DNA from: Nocardiopsis endophytica
Lineage (GTDB): Bacteria; Actinomycetota; Actinomycetes; Streptosporangiales; Streptosporangiaceae
DNA: 64,000 bases
Direction of reading: 5' to 3'
NCBI RefSeq assembly: GCF_027706725.1
Contig: NZ_JAQFWQ010000015.1
Location: 22,426 to 86,425, forward strand
The notes under the pieces are model-generated. The model was not told the DNA's origin, ran no database searches, and was given only the letters and a program-made list of their open reading frames with translations. Below are positions 44,177 through 54,156 of this stretch, one piece after another (position 1 is the stretch's first letter; each line of letters begins with the position of its first letter). Position numbers and translations under genes: made by a program.

Positions 44177-44557
44177 TCACTCCTCGATCCAGTAGGACGT
44201 GATGCGCTTGATGGTCGCCGTCTTGCCGTGGCCGCTGAACGTGTAGACGTCGCAGCAGCGCAGCCCGCCTCCGCCGGGGAGCCCCAGGCGGCTGCTCACC
44301 GCCCCCTCGCGGCCGTGGGTGAGGATGCTGTCCATCCGGAGCGTCTCTGCCCGCCGATCGACGCCCGCCGCGACGGCAGCGGCGAAGTCGGCCTTGCCGC
44401 GGACGGTGCGCCGCCCGACGATCTCCCACTCGACATCGTCGGCCACGGCCGACAGCAGACTGTCGGTGTCGTGCTCGGCCATCGCGACCGCGAAGTCGCG
44501 CAGGACCTGCTTCCTGGGGGCGTTGCCGCAGTCGGGTGCGGCCGTGACCTGGACCAT
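44177..44557 (-). CDS. SnoaL-like (NTF2-fold) protein
   Basis: Small cone-fold protein of 126 residues. The pattern VLRDFAVAMAEHDTDSLLSAVADDVEWEIVGRRTVRGKADF followed by strands ending CDVYTFSGHGKTATIKRITSYWIEE matches SnoaL-like NTF2 proteins, which serve as small enzymes or ligand binders. It is convergent with cobQ and has no informative partners. Function unknown. Confidence 0.8.
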   Translation of the reverse strand: MVQVTAAPDCGNAPRKQVLRDFAVAMAEHDTDSLLSAVADDVEWEIVGRRTVRGKADFAAAVAAGVDRRAETLRMDSILTHGREGAVSSRLGLPGGGGLRCCDVYTFSGHGKTATIKRITSYWIEE

Positions 44558-44849
44558 GGCGGCAGATTAGCTGCCGACGGCGACAGCCGGGCGCGCCTCG
44601 TGCCGGTTCTTGGCGCGGGGCGGGTGGGCCCTGCCCATCCCGACCCGTCCCGTCCCGGCCGAAGCCTGTGGACAACGGGTGGCGGCCGTCGCCGCCCCGC
44701 TCTACGGTGGTGGGCGACCGGTGGCGGACCGGGGACACGGGCCTGGACGACGCACGCGCACGGCGGAGCGGCCCTGGAGGGAATGCGGCCGCCACGCCCT
44801 CCGGACGCGCGTCCGGAGGCTCCCTCGGCCTGTGACCACGGAGGTCCCC

Positions 44850-45515
44850 ATGAGCGCCGAACACACCACCGCGACCGTGCGAAACCCGGAGCAGGACCGG
44901 ACCGGCGACGCCGCGCCGGACGCCGCCAAGGCCGGTGAAGCCCCTCGCCCCGCCGAGCACGATGGGCCCACCGGGCCCGTGGCCGCCACCGACCCCTCGC
45001 GGGCCGACTCCTCGGGAGCCGACCCCACAGGGGCAGCACTCTCAGGGGCCGAATCCCCGGGGGCCGACCCCTCGGAGGCCGCGGAACCCCCGGAGCCCGC
45101 CGCTTCCGGCCCCCTGCACGGCCCGGCCGCCCCCGCGCCGGAGCACCGGGTCGTTCTCGACCTCGACCCCATGACCCACGCCGAGCTCCGGCGCGCCGCG
45201 CGCGGGCGGACCGTGGACTCCTACCTGTACGTCATCGCCGGGCGCTACGCCCGTTGGAGCGAGATGCGCGACTGGCTCGGCCGCCTGGAGGCCTGTTACG
45301 GCCCCCTCCCCGCCGAGGCCCTGGAACGCGTCCACCGGCGCATGCTCGGCCTGTCCCAGGTGCGCGGCGCCGGGACCACCCTCAGCGTGGCCTTCTCCGA
45401 CGAGGAGTTCGCCGCCCTGGAGGAGGCCGCCGACGGCCGCCCTCTGGCCCCCTTCGTCCGCGAGACCGTCATCGACCGCCTCACGCGCGCCGATGCCGCC
45501 GTTCGGCACCCGTGA
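44850..45515 (+). CDS. Ribbon-helix-helix-like protein with repetitive acidic leader
   Basis: 221 residues; ATG with GGAGG 5 nt upstream. Residues about 45-85 are a near-repeat of Gly-Ala-(Asp/Glu) and Ser/Pro units, encoded by tandem degenerate 12-15 bp repeats. The ordered part begins HRVVLDLDPMTHAELRRAARG, runs through a helical section (YARWSEMRDWLGRLEACYGPLP) and ends TLSVAFSDEEFAALEEAADG and FVRETVIDRL, resembling ribbon-helix-helix DNA-binding or MobC-like motifs. It could be a DNA-binding regulator. I do not recognise a named family. Confidence 0.62.
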   Translation: MSAEHTTATVRNPEQDRTGDAAPDAAKAGEAPRPAEHDGPTGPVAATDPSRADSSGADPTGAALSGAESPGADPSEAAEPPEPAASGPLHGPAAPAPEHRVVLDLDPMTHAELRRAARGRTVDSYLYVIAGRYARWSEMRDWLGRLEACYGPLPAEALERVHRRMLGLSQVRGAGTTLSVAFSDEEFAALEEAADGRPLAPFVRETVIDRLTRADAAVRHP

Positions 45516-45703
45516 GCGGGCCCTGCACCGGCCCTTGAACAGCCGACCATGACCGGCCGACCCTGAACCGACCCTGAACAGCCGCCCTTGAGCGCGCGGC
45601 CCTTGGGGCTCCCCCGGGCGCGCCGCTCCCGGAGGCGCGGTCGTGCCGCCCTGCCACCGCGGGGCGGCGCGGCCCGCCTCCGTCGCCCTTCAGGCCCCTC
45701 CAC

Positions 45704-46246
45704 CTACATGGCCGACAGCGACCGGACGTAGTTCACCTGCTGGGTGACCTGGTGGATGGTCTCCGGCCTACGGGCCGGGATCACCGTCGCGTACTGCGCC
45801 CTGCCGTTGGACACCGACACCTGGATGTTGCCGGTCGTCACCTTCTCCTTCATGGTCAGGAAGAACAGGCCCAGCAGGCCCAGCAGGCAGAACCAGATGA
45901 ACAGCGCGATCGAGCCGATGGCCAGGATGAGCCCGGTGGTGGAGATCTTCTCCTCCACGTGGCTCATGTCGTTCACCGTCCACACCGCGCCCTGGAGGGG
46001 GAACCGGCCCGAAGGGGTGATCACCTCGCTCTGCGTCACGGAGATGTCCCCGATGGTGGTGAGGACCGGCTCGGCCGACGCCTGCTGGGGGAAGGCGTCC
46101 CACCCGCCCGTGCCCGCGGGCACGATCTCACCGTGGGACTGGGGGAACCCTCCGCCGGGATAGGGCTGCTGGGGGCCGTAGGCCTGGTCGGCGGGCCTGC
46201 CGTACGGGTCGTCGGGTCCCGTGGGGGGCTGGGGGTATTGGGTCAT
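45704..46246 (-). CDS. Membrane protein of DUF type, unknown function
   Basis: 180 residues. A Pro/Gln/Tyr-rich leader (about 1-50) is followed by a soluble segment (VTQSEVITPSGRFPLQGAVWTVND), one long hydrophobic hairpin (TTGLILAIGSIALFIWFCLL and GLLGLFFLTM) and a C-terminal segment with QVSVSNGRAQYATVIPARRP. The family is common in actinobacteria but I cannot name a function. It starts 93 bp from the cobalamin riboswitch in divergent orientation. The gap between 45516 and 45703 holds short direct repeats of a GACCCTGAAC-type unit and no gene. Confidence 0.72.
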   Translation of the reverse strand: MTQYPQPPTGPDDPYGRPADQAYGPQQPYPGGGFPQSHGEIVPAGTGGWDAFPQQASAEPVLTTIGDISVTQSEVITPSGRFPLQGAVWTVNDMSHVEEKISTTGLILAIGSIALFIWFCLLGLLGLFFLTMKEKVTTGNIQVSVSNGRAQYATVIPARRPETIHQVTQQVNYVRSLSAM

Positions 46247-46324
46247 GCGCCGATTGTTGCAAACCCGCCGCGGTCCAGGGGCGCACAACCCTGGCCGGGC
46301 CCGGTCCCGCCGCTTCTGCGAAGA

Positions 46325-46500
46325 TGGGGCTGCGCCGCTGAGGAACACGGAGCCCCGCCCGGGCGGGGTGCGAAGCCGTGGCTGTCCCGCAACTGTGAGG
46401 GAGGAGCCCGCCCCGACGCAGGCCACTGCCGGTCCGCCGGCGGGAAGGCACGGGGACGGGCGTCGACGCCCGAGCCAGGAGACTCCGCGGCGCCGGACGA
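46325..46500 (+). ncRNA. Cobalamin riboswitch upstream of cobN
   Basis: The B12-box core GAAGCCGTGGCTGTCCCGC plus AACTGTGAGG and the downstream GAGCCAGGAGACTCC are the diagnostic AdoCbl-riboswitch elements, with a paired G/C stem before the core. It lies in the 5' leader of cobN, 50 bp before the start, so B12 should repress the chelatase. Confidence 0.92.
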
Positions 46501-46548
46501 CCGCTCGGCACCGGGGCGCGGACCCCGGCTCGACACGAAGGGCCACGC

Positions 46549-49500
46549 GTGGCAACGATCCTGCTGCTGTCCACCGCGGACACCGAACTCCTCGCCGCGC
46601 GCGCCGCGGAGGCGGGCTACCGGACCGCCAACCCGGCGCGCACCCCCGCCTCCGAGGTCCCCGCACTGCTCGACGGCGCCGACGTCGCAGTGGTGCGGCT
46701 GCTCGGCGGCAGCGAGGCCTGGAAGGAGGGGCTGGAGGCGCTGCGGGCGAGCGGCGTCCCGCTGGTCGCCCTCGGCGGGGAGACCGCCCCCGACGCGGAG
46801 ATGATCGCGTTGTCCACGGTCGCCTCCGGCGTGGCCACCGAGGCCCACGCCTACCTGGCCGAGGGCGGCGTGGGCAACCTCCGCGAACTCGCCCGGTTCC
46901 TGTCCGACACCGTGCTGCTCACCGGCGACGGATTCGCCCCGCCGGAGAAGATGCCCGAGTACGGGGTGCACCGGCTGCCCTGGCGGGACGAGGACGACCC
47001 GGCCCCCGAGCCGGGCCGCCCCACCGTCGCCGTGGTCTTCTACCGGGCGCACGAGCTGGCGGGCAACACCGGGTTCGTGGACACCCTGTGCCGCGCGGTC
47101 GAGGACGCCGGGGGGCACCCCCTGCCCGTCTACTCCGGCTCCCTGCGCGGCCTGGACGCCGGCAACACGCCCGGCCTGTTCGCCCTGCTGGGCCGCGCCG
47201 ACGCGGTGGTCACCACGGTGCTGGCCGCCGGGGGAGCGGTGGCCGCCGACGCCAGCGGCGGCGGCGACGAGGACGCCTGGGACGCCGGGGCGCTCGCCGC
47301 CCTGGACGTGCCGGTGCTGCAGGGGCTGGTGCTCACCTCCACCCGCGAGCAGTGGCAGGCCTCCGACGCCGCGCTCACCCCCATGGACGCGGGCATGCAG
47401 GTCGCCATCCCCGAGTTCGACGGCCGCCTGATCACCGTTCCGTTCTCCTTCAAGGAGGTCGGCGAGGGCGGCATCGCCGTCTACCGCGCCGACCCCGAGC
47501 GGGCCGCCCGCATCGCGGGGATCGCCGTGGCCCACGCCCGCCTGCGCTCGGTCCCGCACGCCGACCGCCGCCTGGCCGTGGTGCTCTCCTCCTACCCCAC
47601 CAAGCACTCCCGGGTCGGCAACGCCGTCGGACTGGACACGCCCGCCTCGGCGGTGCGCCTGTTCCGGCTGCTCGCCGAGCGCGGGTACGACCTGGGCGCC
47701 GACGACGCGCTGTGGCGCGTCCCCGCCCCCGAGGAGGGGCGCCGCGAGGACGACGGCGACCCGCTCATCCACGCCCTGATCGCCGCGGGCGGGCACGACG
47801 TGGAGTGGCTGAGCGAGGACCAGCTCGCCGCCGCCGAGGTGCGCGTGCCGCTGGAGGACTACCGGCGCTGGTTCGAGGCCCAGCCGGAGGCGCTGCGCGA
47901 GGCGGTCCGCGGCCACTGGGGCGACCCGCCCGGCGAGCTGTACGTCGACGACTCCCGCGGCCGCCCCGAGATCGTGCTGGCCTCGCTGCGCTTCGGCAAC
48001 GTCGTCCTGATGATCCAGCCGCCGCGGGGCTTCGGCGAGAACCCGATCGCCATCTACCACGACCCCGACCTGCCGCCGTCGCACCACTACCTGGCCGCCT
48101 ACCGGTGGATGGAGGCCGTGCCCGAGGACGGCGGCTTCGGCGCGCACGCCGTGGTGCACCTGGGCAAGCACGGCACCCTGGAGTGGCTGCCCGGCAAGGG
48201 GCTGGGCATGGCGGCCGAGGACGCCCCCGACGCGGTGCTGGGCAACCTGCCGCTGGTCTACCCGTTCATCGTCAACGACCCGGGCGAGGGCACCCAGGCC
48301 AAGCGGCGCGGCCACGCCACCGTGGTCGACCACCTGGTGCCGCCCATGGCGCGCGCCGACACCTACGGCGACATCGCCAAGCTGGAGCAGCTCCTCGACG
48401 AGTACGCCATGGTCAGCGAGCTCGACCCGGACAAGGCGCCGACGGTGCGGGCCCAGATCTGGACCCTGATCAAGAGCGCCGAGCTGCACCACGACCTCCA
48501 CCAGGAGGAGATGCCGGACGAGGACGACTTCGACGACTTCGTCATGCACGTCGACGGCTACCTCTGCGAGATCAAGGACGTGCAGATCCGCGACGGCCTG
48601 CACGTCCTGGGCGCCGCCCCGCAGGGCGAGGCCAGGGTCAACCTGGTGCTCGCGGTGCTGCGCGCCACCCAGGTGTGGGGCGGCCGGGCGGGAGCGCTGC
48701 CGGGCCTGCGCGCGGCGCTGTCCCGCCGCTTCGGGCTCGACGAGAAGGAGCTGCTGGCCGAGCCGGGCGCCCGGGTGGAGGTGCCCGGCGAGCTGACCGC
48801 GCTGGCCGAGGGGCCCGCCCGTACGGCCTCCGACGCCGTGGACCTGATCGAGGCGCTGGCGCGGCGCATGGTCGAGCGCATGGAGGAGGACGGCTGGGCG
48901 TCCGAGAAGGCCGGTGCCGCCGTCGCCGAGGTGCTCGGCGGGGCGGCGGCCGACGGCCGGGCCGGGGACGGCGCGGCCTCCGAGGCGGTCGCCGACATGG
49001 TGCGGGTGCTGGAGTTCGCCGCCGAGGAGGTGGTGCCGCGCCTGGACGCCACCGGCGCCGAGATCGACGCGGTGCTGCACGCCCTGGAGGGCGGGCACAT
49101 CCCCGCCGGGCCGTCCGGGTCGCCCACCCGCGGGCTGGTCAACGTGCTGCCGACCGGCCGCAACTTCTACTCGGTCGACCCCAAGGCCATCCCGTCGCGC
49201 AACTCGTGGGACGTGGGCCAGGCGCTCGCCGACTCGCTGGTGGCGCGGCACCTGGCCGACACCGGCGCCTACCCCCGCTCGGTGGGGATCACCGTGTGGG
49301 GGACCGCCGCCATGCGCACCCAGGGCGACGACATCGCCGAGGTGCTGGCGCTGCTGGGGTGCCGCCCGGTGTGGGACGACGCCTCCCGCCGGGTGACCGG
49401 CTTCGAGGTGGTGCCGCTGGAGGAGCTGGGGCGCCCTCGCATCGACGTGACCCTGCGCGTGTCCGGCTTCTTCCGGGACGCGTTCCCGCACGTCATCGGG

Positions 49501-50352
49501 TTGGTCGACGACGCGATCGCGGCGGTGGCGGCGCTCGACGAGCCCGCCGAGTCCAACTTCTGCCGCGCCCACGCGGTCGCCGACCACACCGAGCACGGCG
49601 ACTGGCGCCGTGCCACCACCCGCATCTTCGGATCCAAGCCGGGGGCCTACGGGGCGGGGCTGCTGCCGCTGATCGACGCCCGGAACTGGCGCGACGACGC
49701 CGACCTGGCCGAGGTGTACGCGGTGTGGGGCGGCTACGCCTACGGCCGGGGCCTGGACGGCGCCGAAGCCCGCACCGACATGGAGGCCGCGTTCCGCCGC
49801 ATCTCGGTGGCGGCGAAGAACCAGGACACCCGCGAGCACGACATCGTCGACTCCGACGACTACTTCCAGTACCACGGCGGCATGGTGGCGATGGTGCGCC
49901 GCCTGACCGGCGAGTCCCCGGCCGCCTACATCGGCGACTCGGCCGTGCCTGAGCAGGTCAAGACACGCACCCTGGGGGAGGAGACCCGCCGGGTCTTCCG
50001 CGCGCGCGTGGTCAACCCGCGGTGGATCGCCGCGATGCGCCGCCACGGCTACAAGGGCGCGTTCGAGCTGGCGGCCACGGTGGACTACCTGTTCGGCTAC
50101 GACGCCACGGCCGGCGTGGTGGACGACTGGATGTACCGGACGCTGGCCGAGACCTACGTGTTCGACCCGGAGAACAGCGAGTTCCTGGAGCAGTCGAACC
50201 CGTGGGCGCTGCGGGGCATCTCCGAACGCCTGCTGGAGGCGGCCGACCGGGGCCTGTGGGCCGAGCCCGACAAGGAGGTCCTGGACCGCCTGCGGGAGAC
50301 CTACCTCCGCCTGGAGGGGGACCTGGAAGGCGACGACGAGGACCAGGACTGA
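46549..50352 (+). CDS. cobN: Cobaltochelatase subunit CobN
   Basis: Large ATP-dependent subunit that inserts cobalt into hydrogenobyrinic acid a,c-diamide; 1267 residues, normal for the family. GTG start. Characteristic blocks include VVFYRAHELAGNTGFVDTL, FSFKEVGEGGIAVYRADPER, HLGKHGTLEWLPGKGLGMA, YPFIVNDPGEGTQAKRRGHA, LPTGRNFYSVDPKAIPSRNSW and the end EQSNPWALRGISERLLEAADRGLW. Its partner ATPase is most likely the chelatase I/D fusion at 60.7 kb, since no CobS/CobT appears here. The riboswitch just upstream implies B12 feedback. A hairpin terminator follows. Confidence 0.97.
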   Translation: MATILLLSTADTELLAARAAEAGYRTANPARTPASEVPALLDGADVAVVRLLGGSEAWKEGLEALRASGVPLVALGGETAPDAEMIALSTVASGVATEAHAYLAEGGVGNLRELARFLSDTVLLTGDGFAPPEKMPEYGVHRLPWRDEDDPAPEPGRPTVAVVFYRAHELAGNTGFVDTLCRAVEDAGGHPLPVYSGSLRGLDAGNTPGLFALLGRADAVVTTVLAAGGAVAADASGGGDEDAWDAGALAALDVPVLQGLVLTSTREQWQASDAALTPMDAGMQVAIPEFDGRLITVPFSFKEVGEGGIAVYRADPERAARIAGIAVAHARLRSVPHADRRLAVVLSSYPTKHSRVGNAVGLDTPASAVRLFRLLAERGYDLGADDALWRVPAPEEGRREDDGDPLIHALIAAGGHDVEWLSEDQLAAAEVRVPLEDYRRWFEAQPEALREAVRGHWGDPPGELYVDDSRGRPEIVLASLRFGNVVLMIQPPRGFGENPIAIYHDPDLPPSHHYLAAYRWMEAVPEDGGFGAHAVVHLGKHGTLEWLPGKGLGMAAEDAPDAVLGNLPLVYPFIVNDPGEGTQAKRRGHATVVDHLVPPMARADTYGDIAKLEQLLDEYAMVSELDPDKAPTVRAQIWTLIKSAELHHDLHQEEMPDEDDFDDFVMHVDGYLCEIKDVQIRDGLHVLGAAPQGEARVNLVLAVLRATQVWGGRAGALPGLRAALSRRFGLDEKELLAEPGARVEVPGELTALAEGPARTASDAVDLIEALARRMVERMEEDGWASEKAGAAVAEVLGGAAADGRAGDGAASEAVADMVRVLEFAAEEVVPRLDATGAEIDAVLHALEGGHIPAGPSGSPTRGLVNVLPTGRNFYSVDPKAIPSRNSWDVGQALADSLVARHLADTGAYPRSVGITVWGTAAMRTQGDDIAEVLALLGCRPVWDDASRRVTGFEVVPLEELGRPRIDVTLRVSGFFRDAFPHVIGLVDDAIAAVAALDEPAESNFCRAHAVADHTEHGDWRRATTRIFGSKPGAYGAGLLPLIDARNWRDDADLAEVYAVWGGYAYGRGLDGAEARTDMEAAFRRISVAAKNQDTREHDIVDSDDYFQYHGGMVAMVRRLTGESPAAYIGDSAVPEQVKTRTLGEETRRVFRARVVNPRWIAAMRRHGYKGAFELAATVDYLFGYDATAGVVDDWMYRTLAETYVFDPENSEFLEQSNPWALRGISERLLEAADRGLWAEPDKEVLDRLRETYLRLEGDLEGDDEDQD

Positions 50353-50366
50353 CCTGCACGGACGCC

Positions 50367-50396
50367 CGTCCCCGGCCATGGTCGCGGCCGGGGACG
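50367..50396 (+). terminator. Terminator-like hairpin after cobN
   Basis: CGTCCCCGGCC and GGCCGGGGACG pair perfectly around an 8-nt loop 14 bp after the stop. The gap onward to 51020 has no gene apart from the palindromic element and the promoter region of the next gene. Confidence 0.7.
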
Positions 50397-50462
50397 CCGC
50401 CGATGGCGGCGGGCACGGTGGCCCTTACGGCAGCGCGGTCGGCCCGCGGGCGCGCTGTTGTT

Positions 50463-50518
50463 GATCTCGGGGAAGTCGGGCTTATCGTGTCCGGTTTAAC
50501 CCCGGGTTCCCCGAGATC
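50463..50518. repeat. 56-bp palindromic dispersed element, copy 1
   Basis: GATCTCGGGGAA and its exact complement TTCCCCGAGATC bound a 32-bp centre containing GTCGGGCTTATCGTGTCCGG. The same element occurs in opposite orientation at the right edge of the window (63947-64000), with only a few differences. The similarity continues a little beyond the palindrome (ATCATCGC). Confidence 0.8.
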
Positions 50519-51020
50519 ATCGCGGAGCTGCCCTTCGCGGTGACCATGCGCGCGGCCTACGCCCGCAAGTGCTGCCGGATGGACCGCCGACCTGCGTCGT
50601 CGCCGCCCCCGACCCACTCGGCTGGAGTCCGCCAGCGGAGTACCTCCTGAGCTGAATCCGATCGCTGTGGCCGGATGTGGCCCCTCCCCTTGCGTGTGGC
50701 TCGGATCACTCTCTCCCTCCTCGGCGCTGCCCTGTTACCGCTGGTAGCGGGTGTCGGTGGTATGCGGCGGGTGGGGCGGACCCTCTGGGACCCCGGCCGT
50801 CACCCGTGCAAGGTGCGTGACCGGGGGAACATGAATCTCTTTCGCGAATGGCGTTGTCGTGCGTAATCTGCCGCTCACCTGACGCTTACCGCGACCTCCC
50901 ACCCCCTACTCCCGACGCCGAGCACCATTCCCCCGACGCCCCTCACCGCCTCCGTACCGACCCCCGGCCGACACCCGCACCGATCCCCCCTGTCGCCCCC
51001 TGCCGATCGAGGTACGACCC

Positions 51021-53930
51021 ATGCCCCAGCACCCCCGACGCAGCCTCCCGGCCGCCGGGCTGGCCGTCGCCTGTGCGCTCGCCCTGGTCCCGGCCCTCGG
51101 CGCCGCGCCCGCGGCCGCCGACGACGGCCCCGACCCCGCCGAGATCCTCGCCGCGATCGAGGACCACTGCGGCGAGGACGGCTGCAGCGACGTCCTGCCC
51201 CCGGGCCAGAACGGCAACGCCACCCTCATCGAGATCCTCGGCAACCAGGCCTTCGGCACCCGCCCCGCGCACTCCTCCGACCAGCTCGACCGGTACGACA
51301 ACCTGCTGCACGACTACCAGGGCCTGGACGACTCCGGCCTCGGCGACTACTTCATGGACGCCTCCTTCGGCGTCGACCCCGGCGACGTCGAGCGCGAGTA
51401 CAGCCCCCGCGGCGACGTGACCATCCAGCGCGACAAGGGCTTCGGCGTCCCGCACGTCTACGGCGAGACCCGCGAGGGCACCATGTTCGGCGCCGGCTAC
51501 GCCGCGGCCGAGGACCGGCTGTTCCTCATGGACGTCCTGCGCAACCTGGGCCGCGGCGAGCTCACCCCCTTCGCCGGAGGCGCCGAGGGCAACCGCGCCT
51601 TCGAGCAGATGCTCTGGCGCACCGCCCCCTACACCGAAGAGGACAAGCAGGCCCAGATCGACCGGGTCGCCTCCTCCGGCGAGCGCGGCGCCCAGGCCCT
51701 GGCCGACGTGGAGTCCTACGTCGAGGGCATCAACGCCTACATCGACCGCTCCCAGGACCGCCGCGACTACCCCGGCGAGTACGTGCTCACCGGCCACAAG
51801 GACGCCATCACCCAGGAAGGCGAGATCGAGCACTTCCGCCCCACCGACATCGTCGGCATCGCCTCGATGGTCGGCGCGCTGTTCGGCGGCGGGGGCGGCG
51901 GCGAGGTCCAGTCCGCCCTGATCCGCCTCTCCTTCCAGAACCAGTACGGCGAGGAGGAGGGCGACCGGCGCTGGCAGGCCTGGCGCATGGAGAACGACCC
52001 CGAGGCCGTGACCACCGTCGACGGCGAGTTCCCCTACACGGGGACGCCCGAGGACCCGGTCGGCCGCGCCATGCCCGACCCGGGGTCGGTCGAGCCCTAC
52101 GACATCGTGCACGACGAGACCGGGTCCGCCGCCTCCGGCGACGCGGCCCCCGAGAGCAGGGTGGAGGCCGCCTCGGCCGCCAGCGCCGAGGAGGGCGGCG
52201 GCACCGTCGAGGAGCTGCCGGAGGAGGACGCCGCCGCGCTGGAGGACAAGGCCGAGAAGGGCGACCTCGAAGACGCGGAGGGCATCTTCAACGACGGCGT
52301 GCTGCCCGAGGACCTGGCCGAGCCGCGCGGCATGTCCAACGCGCTCATGGTCTCCGGCGAGCACACCGCCGACGGCGCCCCCATCGCCGTCATGGGCCCA
52401 CAGACCGGCTACTTCTCGCCGCAGCTCCTCATGGTCCAGGAGCTGCAGGGGCCCGGCATCAGCGCCCGCGGCGCCTCCTTCGCCGGGACCAGCTTCTACG
52501 TGCAGATGGGCCGCGGCGTCGACTACGCCTGGAGCGCCACCTCCGCTGGGCAGGACATCACCGACACCTTCGCGGTGGAGCTGTGCGAGACCGACGGCTC
52601 CGACCCCGGCACCGGGTCGCGGGCCTACGTCGCCCGGGACGGCTCCTGTACCCCCTTCGAGGAGCTGACCGTGGAGAACGCCTGGAAGCCCACGGTCGCC
52701 GACCAGACGCCCGCCGGGTCCTACCGCCTGACGTCGCTGCGCTCGGAGTTCGGCCTGGTGGAGTCGTTCGGCACGGTGGACGGCGACCCGGTCGCCTTCA
52801 CCGTCCGCCGGTCCACCTACATGCGGGAGGTCGACTCCATCATCGGCTTCCAGCGGTTCAACGACCCCGGCGAGGTCGGCTCGGCCGAGGACTTCCAGGA
52901 GGCGGCCGCCGACATCGGCTACGCCTTCAACTGGCACTACGCCGACGCCGACCAGGTCGCCTTCCAGAACTCCGGCGCCAACCCGGTGCGCACCGAGGGA
53001 ACCGACCCCAACCTGCCCATCGCCGCCGGCTCGGCCGCCGGCTGGAAGGGCTGGGACCCCGCCGACAACGGCGCCGAGTACCACCCCCGGCAGGACCACC
53101 CCAACTCGGTCGGCCAGGACTACTACGTCAACTGGAACAACAAGGTCGCCCAGGGGTACACCTCCGGCTGGGGGACCGGGTCGGTGCACCGCGGCGACCT
53201 GCTCGACGGGCGGGTGGCCGCCCTCATCGACGAGGGGCACTCCTTCACCCGGGCCTCACTGGTCCAGGTGATGATGGAGGCCGGCCACACCGACCTGCGC
53301 GGCGAACAGGTGCTCCCGGAGATGCTCCGGGTGCTGGAGCGCGCCGACACCTCCGACCCGCAGGTCGCCGAGGCGGTCGGGGCGCTGCGGGCCTGGCAGG
53401 AGGCGGGCGCCCCGCGCCGGGAGCCCTCGCGCGACGCCGGGGCCTACGAGCACGCCGACGCCGTCCGGATCATGGACGCCTGGTGGCCGCGCCTGGTGGA
53501 GGCCGAGTTCGAGCCGGGCCTGGGCGAGGAGCTGTTCACCGGGATCACCGGGGCCGTGCAGGTCGACGAGACGCCCAACGGCGACGGCGAGCACAAGGGC
53601 TCCTCCTACCAGTACGGCTGGTGGTCCTACGTGGACAAGGACCTGCGCACCGTGCTCGGCGAGGACGTCGAGGGCGGCCTCGGCGGGGCCTACTGCGGGG
53701 GCGGCGACGCCGACGCCTGCGCCCAGGTGCTCGCCGACACCCTGGCCGAGGCGGCGGCCCTGCCCGCCGAGGAGGTCTACCCGGGCGGCGGGGGCTGCGA
53801 CGCCGGCGACCAGGTGTGCGCCGACGCGATCGTGCAGCAGCCCCTGGGCGGCATCAACATGTGGCCCATCGCCTGGCAGAACCGGCCGACCTACCAGATG
53901 GTGATGCAGTTCGAGAGCGGAAGGGGCTGA
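51021..53930 (+). CDS. Penicillin-acylase family amidohydrolase (secreted)
   Basis: Ntn-hydrolase precursor of 969 residues. A Sec signal peptide (LAVACALALVPALGAAPAAA) ends near residue 33. The alpha chain carries VTIQRDKGFGVPHVYGET and AEDRLFLMDVLRNLGRGEL. An acidic, Ala/Glu-rich linker (about 370-437) precedes the autocatalytic site, and the new N-terminal nucleophile is Ser439 in RGMSNALMVSG. The beta chain continues with IAVMGPQTGYFSPQ and ends NMWPIAWQNRPTYQ. Natural substrates could be N-acyl amides such as acyl-homoserine lactones or lipopeptides. ATG start; no partner genes. Confidence 0.92.
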   Translation: MPQHPRRSLPAAGLAVACALALVPALGAAPAAADDGPDPAEILAAIEDHCGEDGCSDVLPPGQNGNATLIEILGNQAFGTRPAHSSDQLDRYDNLLHDYQGLDDSGLGDYFMDASFGVDPGDVEREYSPRGDVTIQRDKGFGVPHVYGETREGTMFGAGYAAAEDRLFLMDVLRNLGRGELTPFAGGAEGNRAFEQMLWRTAPYTEEDKQAQIDRVASSGERGAQALADVESYVEGINAYIDRSQDRRDYPGEYVLTGHKDAITQEGEIEHFRPTDIVGIASMVGALFGGGGGGEVQSALIRLSFQNQYGEEEGDRRWQAWRMENDPEAVTTVDGEFPYTGTPEDPVGRAMPDPGSVEPYDIVHDETGSAASGDAAPESRVEAASAASAEEGGGTVEELPEEDAAALEDKAEKGDLEDAEGIFNDGVLPEDLAEPRGMSNALMVSGEHTADGAPIAVMGPQTGYFSPQLLMVQELQGPGISARGASFAGTSFYVQMGRGVDYAWSATSAGQDITDTFAVELCETDGSDPGTGSRAYVARDGSCTPFEELTVENAWKPTVADQTPAGSYRLTSLRSEFGLVESFGTVDGDPVAFTVRRSTYMREVDSIIGFQRFNDPGEVGSAEDFQEAAADIGYAFNWHYADADQVAFQNSGANPVRTEGTDPNLPIAAGSAAGWKGWDPADNGAEYHPRQDHPNSVGQDYYVNWNNKVAQGYTSGWGTGSVHRGDLLDGRVAALIDEGHSFTRASLVQVMMEAGHTDLRGEQVLPEMLRVLERADTSDPQVAEAVGALRAWQEAGAPRREPSRDAGAYEHADAVRIMDAWWPRLVEAEFEPGLGEELFTGITGAVQVDETPNGDGEHKGSSYQYGWWSYVDKDLRTVLGEDVEGGLGGAYCGGGDADACAQVLADTLAEAAALPAEEVYPGGGGCDAGDQVCADAIVQQPLGGINMWPIAWQNRPTYQMVMQFESGRG

Positions 53931-54133
53931 CCCTTCCGGCGTCCGCGGGGCCGGTGCGCCCGCCCCGCGGACGCGCCCGCCATCGCGCCCGAGGCCGCGC
54001 GGTCCTCCGAATGCAGGGAGGGCGCCGCGGCCGCGTTTCGGGAGCGTGCGGCGCGGTCGCTGCGCACCGGACCGGAAACCGCCGCAGCGGCGGGCATCGG
54101 ATGGCCGAAAGATGTGTGCTTCCTCACCATCGC

Positions 54134-54156
54134 GCGGGTAGTTTAGTGGTACCCGC
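54134..54156. promoter_or_regulatory. Inverted repeat before the nfeD-like gene
   Basis: GCGGGTA and TACCCGC flank 9 nt, ending 17 bp before the NfeD-like start and next to its GGGAGG site. It could be an operator or an mRNA hairpin. Confidence 0.4.

Noticed and set aside
46243..50379. 1,378-codon minus-strand open frame opposite cobN
   Set aside because: Same antisense effect; the plus-strand protein is unmistakably CobN.
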